From assembly GCA_023458595.1 (NCBI GenBank), contig JAEWYT010000049.1:3319-67318 (forward strand): 64,000 nucleotides of DNA, given 5' to 3'. This DNA comes from Pseudomonadota bacterium (GTDB lineage Bacteria > Pseudomonadota > Alphaproteobacteria > Rhizobiales > Tepidamorphaceae). A program made the translations under genes and the position numbers. This document shows, piece after piece, positions 15,094-23,856 of this stretch (the first letter of the stretch is position 1; each line of letters begins with the position of its first letter). Under the pieces are notes generated by a model that was not told where the DNA came from, made no database searches, and was given only the letters and a program-made list of their open reading frames with translations.

Positions 15094-16341
15094 ATGACTC
15101 CGCTGCGACCGCTCGCCCCTCTTCTCCTGACCGCCGGAATCCTGCTCGCCGGCAACGGCGTGCAAGGAACGATGATCGCGCTGCGCGGGTCGATCGCCGG
15201 GTTCGACGCCTGGCTGATCGGGCTGATGGGAACGAGCTACTTCGGCGGATACATCGTCGCCTGCGTCTACGCGCCCCGTCTCGTCGAGACGGTCGGCCAC
15301 ATCCGCACCTTCGCGGCGCTGGCGGCGATCGCGTCGGCGGGCACGCTGGCGCTGGTGCTCGTCGTCGACCCCTGGGCGTGGATCGTCCTGCGATTCGCGA
15401 TGGGGTTCTGCTTCTCGGGCCTGTTCACCGTCATGGAGAGCTGGCTGAACGCCAGCGCGGCGAAAACGGACCGGGCCCGCGTCCTCAGCGTCTACCGGCT
15501 CATCGACCTCGGCGCGGTCACCGGCGCGCAATACCTGATACCGCTGTTCGGCGCGGGCGGCTTCGAGCTTTTCGCCGTCGTCGCGATGTTCTTCGCGCTG
15601 TCGCTGGTGCCGGTCTCCGTCGCCGACCGCTCGCGCCCCGAGCCGCCCGAGGCGTTCCGGTTCGACCTCAAGGCCGTCTGGCGCATCTCGCCGCTCGCCT
15701 CCATCGGCTGCGTGACGATCGGCCTCACCAATTCCTCGTTCCGGCTGATCGGACCGCTCTACGCCCAGGACATGGGCCTCGACGTCGCCCAGATCGCCAC
15801 ATTCATGGGCGCCGGCATCATCGGCGGGGCGGCGCTGCAGTTTCCGCTGGGCATCTTCTCCGACACACTCGACCGGCGCTGGACGCTGCTCGCCGCCACC
15901 ACGGGCGCGGTCGCCGCCGGGCTCTTTCTGACGACCGCCACGCCCGGCGTCGCCTGGCAGCTCTATCTCGGCATCTTCCTGTTCGGCGCCTTCGCCCTGC
16001 CGCTCTATTCCCTGTCGGCGGCACACGCCAACGACCTCGCAGAGCCGGGCCAGTACGTGCTGCTGGCCGCCGGCCTGACGTTCTTCTTCGCCGTCGGCGC
16101 GATGTTCGGGCCGCTGATCTCCTCGTGGATGATAGAACGCTACGGCGCGTCGACGCTGTTCGTCTTCACCAGCATCGTCCATAGCGCCTTCGTCGTCATC
16201 GCGCTGTGGCGCATCTGGGCGGGCCGGCGCGTCCCGCGCGCGGCGCGGACGCGGTTCGTTACCCTGCTCAGAACCTCTCCGGCAATATTCAGGCTCGCAG
16301 AACGCGCCGAAAAGCGCCAAAATCAAGTCCCCCGCTCATAG
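15094..16341 (+). CDS. MFS transporter, 12 transmembrane helices
   Basis: 415 aa with twelve hydrophobic helices in two halves split by a charged loop (SRPEPPEAFRFDLKAVWRIS, ~residue 185). Helix 2-3 loop carries SYFGGYIVACVYAPRLVETV, similar to YcaD-type drug/amino-acid exporters of the major facilitator superfamily. The C-terminus is basic. It sits divergent to aspS (128 nt apart) and 7 nt before rnd, likely co-transcribed with it. Substrate cannot be told from sequence. AAGG lies 7 nt before ATG 15094. Confidence 0.85.
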   Translation: MTPLRPLAPLLLTAGILLAGNGVQGTMIALRGSIAGFDAWLIGLMGTSYFGGYIVACVYAPRLVETVGHIRTFAALAAIASAGTLALVLVVDPWAWIVLRFAMGFCFSGLFTVMESWLNASAAKTDRARVLSVYRLIDLGAVTGAQYLIPLFGAGGFELFAVVAMFFALSLVPVSVADRSRPEPPEAFRFDLKAVWRISPLASIGCVTIGLTNSSFRLIGPLYAQDMGLDVAQIATFMGAGIIGGAALQFPLGIFSDTLDRRWTLLAATTGAVAAGLFLTTATPGVAWQLYLGIFLFGAFALPLYSLSAAHANDLAEPGQYVLLAAGLTFFFAVGAMFGPLISSWMIERYGASTLFVFTSIVHSAFVVIALWRIWAGRRVPRAARTRFVTLLRTSPAIFRLAERAEKRQNQVPRS

Positions 16342-16348
16342 GATTCTC

Positions 16349-17587
16349 ATGGAACTGATTGAAAAAACAAAAAAACTCGCCAAAATCTGCAACGACTTCG
16401 CAAAACACAAGTTCGTCGCCGTCGACACCGAGTTCATGCGGGACGTGACCTTCTGGCCGCGGCTCTGCCTCATTCAGCTGGGTTCCCCGGACGGCGAAGT
16501 GGCGCTAATCGACGCACTCTCCCCGGAAATCGACCTGAAGCCGTTCCTGGAGCTGATGGCCGACGAGAAGGTCGTGAAGGTCTTCCACGCCGCCCGGCAG
16601 GACGTGGAGATCATCTACCATCTCGGCGGGCTCATCCCGCACCCGCTGTTCGACACGCAGGTCGCCGCCGCAGTCTGCGGCCACGGCGAGTCGGTCGGAT
16701 ACGAGGCGCTGGTGCGCGAGGTGACCGGAGGCACGATCGACAAGAGCCACCGGTTCACGGACTGGTCGCGACGGCCGCTGAGCGAAGCGCAGCTCACTTA
16801 TGCGGCCGCCGACGTGACCCATCTCGTGCCGATCTACGAGAAGCTGCAGGAAGAGGTCGAGCGTGTCGGCCGGCGCGAGTGGATTCGCGAGGAAATGGAC
16901 ATCCTGACCTCGCCGGAGACCTACTCGACCGATCCCGCACAGGCCTGGAAGCGGCTGAAGCTCAAGGTCCGCAAGCCGCGGGAGTTCGCCGTGCTGAAGG
17001 CGGTCGCCGAGTGGCGCGAGAAGGAAGCCCAGACCCGCGACGTCCCGCGCGGACGGGTGCTCAAGGACGACGCGCTCTACGAGATCGCCCTGCATCCGCC
17101 GGAGGCCGAAGCCGCGCTTGCCCGGCTTCGTGCCGTGCCGAAAGGCTACGAACGGTCCTCCGCCGGCCGGGCCATCCTGAAGATCGTCCAGGAAATCCGC
17201 AAGCTGCCGGCCGAAGCGCTGCCCGCCGTGCCGCGCAACGACGGGCCGCAGCGCATTTCCGGGCCGGTCTCCGATCTCCTGAAGGTGCTGCTCAAGGGCG
17301 TCGCCGCGCAGAACAAGGTCGCAGCGCGGCTCGTGGCGACCAGCGACGACATCGAGGCGATCGCCGCGGACGACGAGGCCGACGTGCCGGCGCTGAAGGG
17401 CTGGCGGCGGGAGATCTTCGGCGACATGGCGATCGCCCTGAAGAGCGGCGCGCTGTCGATCGCGGTCGACGGACACCGGCTGGTCATCGAGCCGCGCGAG
17501 GCCCCTCCTCCCTCGGAAAAATCCGCAAGGAAACGCAGGCCGCGCCGCCGGGGCAAAGGGAAAGCTCCGGACGGCTCCGAAAGCTGA
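16349..17587 (+). CDS. rnd: ribonuclease D
   Basis: 412 aa. A 3'-5' exoribonuclease that trims tRNA precursors. The DEDDy catalytic domain (~1..190) has KFVAVDTEFMRD (Asp, Glu), VFHAARQDVEIIYHLGG (Asp) and YAAADVTHLVPIYEKL (Tyr, Asp). One or two HRDC-like RNA-binding domains follow (~205..375), with VAEWREKEAQTRDVPRGRVL typical. A very basic tail (ARKRRPRRRGKGK) may add RNA affinity. The first codons are unusually A-rich for this genome. AGGA lies 5 nt before the start. The stop is 7 nt from the convergent ppx stop. Confidence 0.94.
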   Translation: MELIEKTKKLAKICNDFAKHKFVAVDTEFMRDVTFWPRLCLIQLGSPDGEVALIDALSPEIDLKPFLELMADEKVVKVFHAARQDVEIIYHLGGLIPHPLFDTQVAAAVCGHGESVGYEALVREVTGGTIDKSHRFTDWSRRPLSEAQLTYAAADVTHLVPIYEKLQEEVERVGRREWIREEMDILTSPETYSTDPAQAWKRLKLKVRKPREFAVLKAVAEWREKEAQTRDVPRGRVLKDDALYEIALHPPEAEAALARLRAVPKGYERSSAGRAILKIVQEIRKLPAEALPAVPRNDGPQRISGPVSDLLKVLLKGVAAQNKVAARLVATSDDIEAIAADDEADVPALKGWRREIFGDMAIALKSGALSIAVDGHRLVIEPREAPPPSEKSARKRRPRRRGKGKAPDGSES

Positions 17588-17594
17588 GACGAAT

Positions 17595-19175
17595 TCAGGC
17601 GGCCACGATCTCCGCGCGCCGGCCGATCAGCTTGGCGAGCTGCTTCACGCGGGACAGAACCCGCGGGCCGGCGAGATCGGCGAGCTCGCCCGGCAGATGC
17701 AGCGTCACCGTCCCGTGCTCGACGGCCAGCTCGGCCTTGCTGATGACCCCCGGCATGGCGCCGCTGATCAGGTAGGCGACGCGCAGCGCGCCGCCGAGGA
17801 TGCGGGCCCGGTCGATCATCCGGGCGGAGGCGAGCTCGCGGATGCGCGGGCTCAGGTGCTCGTCGACCAGTCCGACATGACGGTAGAACACCGCGAGCGC
17901 CAGATAGGCGCGGCCGGGATGGTCGATGCCGGTGAAGGACGCATAGGCGATGATGTTCAGGCTGTGCTCGCCGCGATAGTCGGGGTGCGAGCGCCAGCCG
18001 ATGTCGGCAAGCAGACAGGCCGCGTGGCGCAGGCGGCGCTCCTCGTCGGTCTCCTCCAGACCGCTCGACTGCATGAACTTGTCGGTCCACTCGCAGAGCT
18101 CGCGGGCGAAGCGCGGCGACCGCGAGCGCAGATAGCCGAGCTCGGCGCACGCGGCGAGCAACGGATCGGTGCGCTTCGTCTCGTCGTCGAGCAGCGTGTA
18201 GAGGAGGCCCTCGCGCACGCCGAGCGCCGACACGACGATCCGCTTCGGCTGCCCCTTGAGCATCAGGTGTTCGAGCACCATCGCGCCATAGGGCAGCAGA
18301 TCGCGACGCGCCGAGGAGACCGCGTCGATGGAATCGAGCGAAGCGGGCTTCACGCGGCGTACGAGCTTGGCGAATTCCAGCGCCTCGGACGCCTCGAGCC
18401 GGTAGCCGTGCATGACGTGGAGCGGGTAGCCCGTCTGGGCCATGTGGAGGCGTGCGAGCGCACGGAAGGTGCCGCCGATCAGGTAGAAGTCCCTGTCCTT
18501 GCTGCTGGCGACGATGGCGGAGGCGCCGATCGACTCCGCCACGATCTTCTCGGCCTTCTTCATCGAGCGGCCGGCCACGTCGCGCAGCCGCAGGCCGCCG
18601 AGCGGCAGGGTTTCTCCGGTGCCGACGGCATGGCCGCTCACGCCGACGACCTCCAGGCTGCCGCCGCCGAGGTCGCCGGCGATGCCGTCCGGGTCGTGGA
18701 TGCCGGCGATGACGCCGTAGGCCGAGTACTCCGCCTCCTGCGCGCCGGTCAGCACGTCGATCCGCGCGCCGAAGATCTTCTCGACCCGCCCGACGAAATC
18801 CGCGCCGTTCTTCGCCTCGCGCACGGCGGCGGTGGCGATGACGTGGACCGAGGCCACTCCGATCTGGCGGCTCAGCGCATGGAAACGGCGCAGCGAATGC
18901 AGCGCGAGATCGACCGCGGCCTCGTCGAGCACGCCCGTCGTCGCGACGTGACGGCCGAGACCGCAGAGCGCCTTTTCGTTGAAGATCGGCGTCGGCGAGC
19001 GCGTCAGGCCCTCGTAGACGACGAGGCGCACGGAGTTCGAGCCGATGTCGACGACGGCAACGGGCTCCAGGTGGTGAAGCCGGCTCGGCGCCTCGTTGAG
19101 CGCTATCGCGGCCTCAGGCGTCAGGGCCCGCGCCCGCGATCGGCTTGGGGGAATGTTGCTGGAGAGACTTTCCAC
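17595..19175 (-). CDS. ppx: exopolyphosphatase (Ppx/GppA family)
   Basis: 526 aa. Removes terminal phosphates from inorganic polyphosphate and counteracts the kinase encoded just upstream. The actin-like ATPase fold is marked by VAVVDIGSNSVRLVVYEG, HVIATAAVREAKNG, GDLGGGSLEVVGVS and HGYRLEASEALEF. The second half is the helical HD-like C-terminal domain (ACLLADIGWRSHPDYRGEHS). The GTG start at 19175 lies 62 nt inside the 3' end of ppk1, so the two genes overlap and are probably translated together. No better start is seen downstream in the first ~30 codons. Confidence 0.93.
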   Translation of the reverse strand: MESLSSNIPPSRSRARALTPEAAIALNEAPSRLHHLEPVAVVDIGSNSVRLVVYEGLTRSPTPIFNEKALCGLGRHVATTGVLDEAAVDLALHSLRRFHALSRQIGVASVHVIATAAVREAKNGADFVGRVEKIFGARIDVLTGAQEAEYSAYGVIAGIHDPDGIAGDLGGGSLEVVGVSGHAVGTGETLPLGGLRLRDVAGRSMKKAEKIVAESIGASAIVASSKDRDFYLIGGTFRALARLHMAQTGYPLHVMHGYRLEASEALEFAKLVRRVKPASLDSIDAVSSARRDLLPYGAMVLEHLMLKGQPKRIVVSALGVREGLLYTLLDDETKRTDPLLAACAELGYLRSRSPRFARELCEWTDKFMQSSGLEETDEERRLRHAACLLADIGWRSHPDYRGEHSLNIIAYASFTGIDHPGRAYLALAVFYRHVGLVDEHLSPRIRELASARMIDRARILGGALRVAYLISGAMPGVISKAELAVEHGTVTLHLPGELADLAGPRVLSRVKQLAKLIGRRAEIVAA

Positions 19176-21327
19176 GTCCCGACAAGCTCGGATTGGTCAT
19201 GAAGTAGTGATGGACGTTGAACGGCGCCTCGCCGCCCGCCGGGATGATGCGGACCGAATCGCCGTCGGGCAAGAGGCGCCAGCTCTGCTGGTTGTCCTTC
19301 ATGCAGGCGACCATGATCTGGTCGAGAACCTGGGCGTGGACGGTCGGGTTGGTGATCGGCGCCAGCACCTCCACGCGACGGTTCAGGTTGCGCGGCATCC
19401 AGTCGGCCGAGCTGATGTATACGAGCGCGTTGGCCGAGGGCAGCGGATGGCCGTTGCCGAAGGCGCAGATGCGCGAATGCTCCAGGAAGCGGCCGATGAT
19501 CGACTTCACCCGGATGTTCTCCGACAGCCCGGGAATGCCGGGTCTGAGGCAGCAGATGCCGCGGATGACGAGATCGATCTGAACGCCGCCGCGGCTCGCC
19601 CGGTAAAGGGCATCGATGACGTCGGGATCGACGAGCGAGTTCATCTTCGCCCAGATCGCCGCGGGCCGGCCGGCGGCGGCATGGGCTATCTCCTCGTCGA
19701 TGCGCTTCAGGATCGTCTTCTTCAGCGTATAGGGCGACACCGCCATCTGCTCGAGGCCCTGCGGCTCGGCATAGCCGGTGATGAAGTTGAAGATCCGCGC
19801 GACGTCCCGCGTGATCGCCGGGTTGACGGTGAAGTAGGAGAGGTCCGTATAGATGCGCGCCGTCACCGGGTGGTAGTTGCCGGTGCCGATGTGGACGTAG
19901 GAGGCGAGCTGGCCGGATTCGCGGCGCACGACGAGGGAGAGCTTGGCGTGGGTCTTCAGCTCGACGAAGCCGTAGACGACCTGCACGCCGGCGCGCTCCA
20001 GGTCTCGCGCCCAGCGGATGTTGGCCTCCTCGTCGAAACGGGCCTTCAGCTCGACGACGGCGGTCACCGACTTGCCGGACTCGGCGGCGTCGGCGAGCGC
20101 GCGCACGATCGGCGAGTCGTTGCTGGTGCGGTAGAGCGTCTGCTTGATCGCCACCACGTCCGGATCGGCGGCCGCCTGGCGGAGGAACTGCAGCACCACG
20201 TCGAAGGACTCGTAGGGATGGTGGACGACCAGATCCTTCTGGCGGATCGCCGCGAAGCAGTCGCCGCCATGGTCGCGGATGCGCTCGGGGAACCGGGCGG
20301 TATAGGGCTGGAACTTCAGTTCCGGACGATCGATCGCGACGAGCTGCGAGAATTCGGTAAGCGCCAGCACGCCGTCGACGATCTGCGTCTCGTCGGGCCC
20401 GACGCCCAGCTCCTTGGCGACGAAGGCGCGCAGCGGCTCGGGCATCTCGCCGTCGAGCTCCAGCCTGATCACCGACCCGCGCCGGCGCCGCTTCAGGGCG
20501 CTTTCGAAGAAGCGGACGAGATCCTCGGCCTCTTCCTCCAGTTCGATGTCGGAATCACGGATGACGCGGAAGGCGCCGCCGCCCTTGATCGTGTAGCCGG
20601 GGAACAGCCGGCCGGTGAACAGCTCGATCACGCCTTCGAGGCGCATGAAGCGCTGCGAGACCTTGCCGTTCCGGTCGGTCGCATCCGGCAACGGCACGAA
20701 ACGCTCGACCTTGTGCGGGATGCGCACCAGCGCGCGCATCGTGCGGCCGTCCTCGACGCGCTGCAGGTCGAGCGCGACCGTAAAGCCGAGGTTCGGGATG
20801 AACGGGAAGGGATGGGCCGGATCGATCGACAGAGGCGTCAGGACCGGGAAGATGTAGTCGAGGAAGTACTGCTCGAGCCGCTCGCGGTCCTCCGGCGTCA
20901 CCTGGTCGGCCTCGACGAGCACGATGCCGGCTTCGACGAGCTCGCGGCGCAGGACGGCGAGCGTCTTCTGCTGGTCCTCGGTCAGGTCGTGCACCGCCTC
21001 GCCGATCCTGGCGAGCTGCTGGCGCGGGGTGAGGCCGTCCTCGCTGGGCGTGGTGATCCCCTCGCGCTCCTGGCCCTTGAGACCGGCGACGCGGACCATG
21101 AAGAACTCGTCGAGGTTGTTCGCCGAAATCGACAGGAATCGGAGCCGTTCGAGCACCGGATGGCCGCCGTTGTCGGCCTCCTCGAGCACGCGTCGGTTGA
21201 ACCCGAGCCACGAGAGCTCGCGATTGACGAACCGCTCGGGCGATTCAAACCACTCCTCGAAGGTCCTTTCCGGCGCCTCCGACGCAGCGGCCTCGCGATT
21301 TTCGACGACCTTAAGTGGCGATTCCAT
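19114..21327 (-). CDS. ppk1: polyphosphate kinase 1
   Basis: 737 aa. Makes polyphosphate from ATP. The four family domains are present: N-terminal helical domain (FVNRELSWLGFNRRVLEEA, ISANNLDEFFMVRVAGLK), head domain, and two phospholipase D-like C-terminal domains. The autophosphorylated His lies in YVHIGTGNYHPVTARIYTD, with the following TVNPAITRDVARIFNFITGY. The start is ATG 21327 with GGCGGA upstream. The C-terminal end overlaps ppx by 62 nt. Length is normal for the family. Confidence 0.96.
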   Translation of the reverse strand: MESPLKVVENREAAASEAPERTFEEWFESPERFVNRELSWLGFNRRVLEEADNGGHPVLERLRFLSISANNLDEFFMVRVAGLKGQEREGITTPSEDGLTPRQQLARIGEAVHDLTEDQQKTLAVLRRELVEAGIVLVEADQVTPEDRERLEQYFLDYIFPVLTPLSIDPAHPFPFIPNLGFTVALDLQRVEDGRTMRALVRIPHKVERFVPLPDATDRNGKVSQRFMRLEGVIELFTGRLFPGYTIKGGGAFRVIRDSDIELEEEAEDLVRFFESALKRRRRGSVIRLELDGEMPEPLRAFVAKELGVGPDETQIVDGVLALTEFSQLVAIDRPELKFQPYTARFPERIRDHGGDCFAAIRQKDLVVHHPYESFDVVLQFLRQAAADPDVVAIKQTLYRTSNDSPIVRALADAAESGKSVTAVVELKARFDEEANIRWARDLERAGVQVVYGFVELKTHAKLSLVVRRESGQLASYVHIGTGNYHPVTARIYTDLSYFTVNPAITRDVARIFNFITGYAEPQGLEQMAVSPYTLKKTILKRIDEEIAHAAAGRPAAIWAKMNSLVDPDVIDALYRASRGGVQIDLVIRGICCLRPGIPGLSENIRVKSIIGRFLEHSRICAFGNGHPLPSANALVYISSADWMPRNLNRRVEVLAPITNPTVHAQVLDQIMVACMKDNQQSWRLLPDGDSVRIIPAGGEAPFNVHHYFMTNPSLSGRGKSLQQHSPKPIAGAGPDA

Positions 21328-21393
21328 ATGCTTTTTCCGCCTCTCCGGCTCAATATAGTACCGGCCAGTTGTGAAAAAACCTTGATCGCCGGG

Positions 21394-22074
21394 TCAGTCG
21401 GCTTTCCCGCCGGGTTCGCTCACGATACGCGCGGCGAGCGCCCGGGTCACGGGGCGCTTTTCCTCGATCGCCATTCTGTCGAGCCGGCCGACCGCGTCGC
21501 GGGCGGCGGCGAAGCTGCGTTCGAGCCGCGTCGCCAGGTATCGCAGCACCGCGGCGTCGACGCTCAACTGGCGGTCGGCGAACAGCTTCATCATCACCGC
21601 TTCGAGCAGCGAGTCGTCGGGCGCCTCGAGCCTGGCGACCGGCAGGCGGCTCATGCGGGACATCAGGTCCGGCAAACCGATCCGCCAGGCTCTGGGCTCC
21701 GTGCGGGCGGTCAGCAGGACGTCGAGGCCCGCCCTTTCCGCGGCGTTGAGGAAGTGGAACATCGCGGTTTCGTCGGTCCCGGGCCCGCAATCCTCGACGA
21801 TCACGGCGGCGGTTCCGGCGATCAGGTCCTGCGGGTCGCCGGCGATTTCGTCCGCTAAAAGCCGGCGGGCGCCCGACATGGCGCGCCAGACCTCGACCAG
21901 ATGGCTCTTGCCGCTGCCTTCCGGGCCGACGAGGACGAGGCCCGAATGCGGCCAGTCCGGCCAGGCGTCGATCGCCGCGACCGCGGCGGCGTTGGTGTCG
22001 GAAACGAGAAAATCCTCGCGGCCGAGCGCCTCGCGGTGCGGCAGATCGAGAGCGAGCTGGCGTTCCCCTGTCAC
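21394..22074 (-). CDS. hdaA: DnaA regulatory inactivator HdaA
   Basis: 226 aa. An AAA+ protein related to the central part of DnaA. With the sliding clamp it stimulates ATP hydrolysis by DnaA and prevents re-initiation. The N-terminus has RQLALDLPHR, matching the clamp-binding motif. Walker A is GPEGSGKSHL, and the Walker B region is AAVIVEDCG. An arginine-rich sensor 2 helix (RSFAAARDAVGRLDRMA) lies near the end. There is no DNA-binding domain, unlike DnaA. Start GTG 22074; it lies 10 nt after the AI-2E transporter stop, so the two genes likely form an operon. Confidence 0.9.
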   Translation of the reverse strand: MTGERQLALDLPHREALGREDFLVSDTNAAAVAAIDAWPDWPHSGLVLVGPEGSGKSHLVEVWRAMSGARRLLADEIAGDPQDLIAGTAAVIVEDCGPGTDETAMFHFLNAAERAGLDVLLTARTEPRAWRIGLPDLMSRMSRLPVARLEAPDDSLLEAVMMKLFADRQLSVDAAVLRYLATRLERSFAAARDAVGRLDRMAIEEKRPVTRALAARIVSEPGGKAD

Positions 22075-22084
22075 GATCGGGCCG

Positions 22085-23185
22085 TCATGACTGGGGCGTG
22101 CCGCCGCCCGAGCCGGTGTAAAAGCGGCTTTCGAGATATTGCCGGAGCCCGAAGCGGGCCAGAACGCCGACGGCGGCGGCGAGCGGAACGGCGATCAGCA
22201 TGCCGACGAACCCGAACAGGTAGCCGAAGGCGAACAGCGCGAAGATCAGCCAGACCGGGTGCAGGCCCACATGGCCGCCGACGAATTTCGGCTGCAGGAT
22301 GTTGCCTTCCAGGAACTGGCCGACGCCGAAGACCACGGCGACTGCCGCGATCATGATCCAGTCCGGCCAGAACTGCACCGAGGCGACGCCGATCGAAACC
22401 ACGAAGCCGACGATCGAGCCGACATAGGGAATGAAGCTGATGAGGCCCGCGCCCAGCCCGATCAGCAGACCGAAGTTCAATCCCGTGAGCGAAAGGCCGA
22501 CCGCGTAGAATATGCCGAGCGTCAGGCAGACGAGCCCCTGCCCGCGCACGAAACCGGCGAGCGCGTCGTCGATCTGGCGGGCGAGCGCGCGGATCGTCTC
22601 GGCATGGTCGCGCGGCAGCCAGCTGTCGATCTGGGCGATCATCCGGTCCCAGTCGTTGAGGAGATAGAAGGCGACGACGGGGGTTACGGTCAGGAGGGCC
22701 GCGAGATTGACAAGGGCGAGACCGCCGGACAGCAGCGACTGCAGTATCTGTCCGACCCAGCCGGCGGCTTTGCCGATGATGTTGCTGTTGGCGATCGGCG
22801 AGGCGCCTTCTGGCCCGTTCATGCCGAGCAGGTCCCGCACCCAGCCTATCTGCAGCCAGCTGTGGCCTATCTCGCGCGCGATTTCCTGGAGCTTCTGGCC
22901 GTACTCCGGCAGCCGGTCGGCGAACTGGCCCGTCTGGTGGGCCAGAACAGGCACCAGAGCGATCAGGAAGGCGACGAAGATCAGCGCGAACACCACCAGG
23001 ATCACGCTCGTTGCGACCAGGCGGGAAAGGCCCAGCCTCTCGAGGCGGTCGGCGAGCGGATCGAGCGCATAGGCGAGCGCCATTCCCGCGACGAAGGGCA
23101 GAAGCACCGGCCGAAGCGCGTAGAGCACCAGGACGAACGCCACCAGTCCGGCGGTCCAGAACAGCGCCTGCCTCTGGAAACTCAT
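22085..23185 (-). CDS. AI-2E transporter family (PerM-like) membrane protein
   Basis: 366 aa with about eight membrane helices, the usual layout of the AI-2E exporter superfamily (PF01594). Landmarks: an N-terminal helix pair (LVLYALRPVLLPFVAGMALAYALDPL), a long extracytoplasmic segment (~70..150), a helical hairpin VVAFYLLNDWDRM, and the C-terminal LGAGLISFIPYVGSIVG and PKFVGGHVGLHPVW motifs. Substrate is unknown. It is co-directional with hdaA and the phosphatidyltransferase, as is common in Rhizobiales. Confidence 0.87.
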   Translation of the reverse strand: MSFQRQALFWTAGLVAFVLVLYALRPVLLPFVAGMALAYALDPLADRLERLGLSRLVATSVILVVFALIFVAFLIALVPVLAHQTGQFADRLPEYGQKLQEIAREIGHSWLQIGWVRDLLGMNGPEGASPIANSNIIGKAAGWVGQILQSLLSGGLALVNLAALLTVTPVVAFYLLNDWDRMIAQIDSWLPRDHAETIRALARQIDDALAGFVRGQGLVCLTLGIFYAVGLSLTGLNFGLLIGLGAGLISFIPYVGSIVGFVVSIGVASVQFWPDWIMIAAVAVVFGVGQFLEGNILQPKFVGGHVGLHPVWLIFALFAFGYLFGFVGMLIAVPLAAAVGVLARFGLRQYLESRFYTGSGGGTPQS

Positions 23186-23201
23186 GGTTCCTGCCCCTGC
23201 C

Positions 23202-23762
23202 TCACGGTTTGCCGGGCGCGGCCGGACCGTCGCCGACGCCCATGTGGCGCAGCCACTCGACGAGATAGGCCGCCGCCGACAATACGGTGAGTCCGGCGAC
23301 CAACAATACCAGACCCTGGCGGAACGCCTGCATCTGCAGTCCGAATCCCAGGTCGGCGAGCACGACGGCGGCGAGCAGTATCTGGCTGGCCGTATTCGCC
23401 TTGCTGACCATCAGCGGGGCCATCGCTACCGGGCGCGACAGCATCCAGGAGAGCATGACGGCGACGATGATGAAGACGTCGCGGCTCGCCACCAGGAACA
23501 CGAGCCACACCGGCATCTCGCCGAAAATGCCGAGGGAGACGTAGATCGAGACGAGAAGCGCCTTGTCGGCGAGCGGATCGAGGTAGGATCCGAGCTCGGT
23601 CTGCCAGCGGAACCTGCGCGCGATGAACCCGTCGACCGCATCGGAGACACCGGCGACGACGAACAGCCAGAAGGCGCCCAGCGGCTGCCCCGTCACGATC
23701 AGATAGACGACCGCGGGGACGAGCAGAATCCGGCAGATCGTTATGAAATTCGGAAGATTCAA
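23202..23762 (-). CDS. CDP-alcohol phosphatidyltransferase
   Basis: 186 aa, six membrane helices. It makes a phospholipid headgroup bond from a CDP-activated lipid and an alcohol. The signature D-x2-D-G-x2-A-R-x8-G-x3-D-x3-D is complete in DAVDGFIARRFRWQ-TELGSYLDPLADK (~residues 42..68). It is closest by pattern to PgsA (glycerol 3-phosphate acceptor), but cardiolipin synthase-type members look alike. The start TTG 23762 has no clear ribosome site, yet the N-terminus (NLPNFITICRI) is family-typical. It follows DUF2066 by 94 nt. Confidence 0.9.
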   Translation of the reverse strand: MNLPNFITICRILLVPAVVYLIVTGQPLGAFWLFVVAGVSDAVDGFIARRFRWQTELGSYLDPLADKALLVSIYVSLGIFGEMPVWLVFLVASRDVFIIVAVMLSWMLSRPVAMAPLMVSKANTASQILLAAVVLADLGFGLQMQAFRQGLVLLVAGLTVLSAAAYLVEWLRHMGVGDGPAAPGKP

Positions 23763-23856
23763 GTCGGCACCGCGGCGATGCTGTGCGCGCCGCGGGCTCA
23801 GCGGCCCGGGCCCGGCGTTGTTCTCCGGATGGAGGTAAGCGAGCGGCGGTCAAAGC

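Noticed and set aside
21328..21393. ppk1 promoter with Pho box
   Set aside because: A TATATT-like -10 can be seen on the minus strand, but no -35 at proper spacing and no CTGTCAT-type Pho box were found.
19096..21858. A 920-codon open frame on the + strand
   Set aside because: It is the shadow of ppk1, ppx and hdaA. No domain motifs, ribosome site or family resemblance; ppk1 on the other strand is unmistakable.
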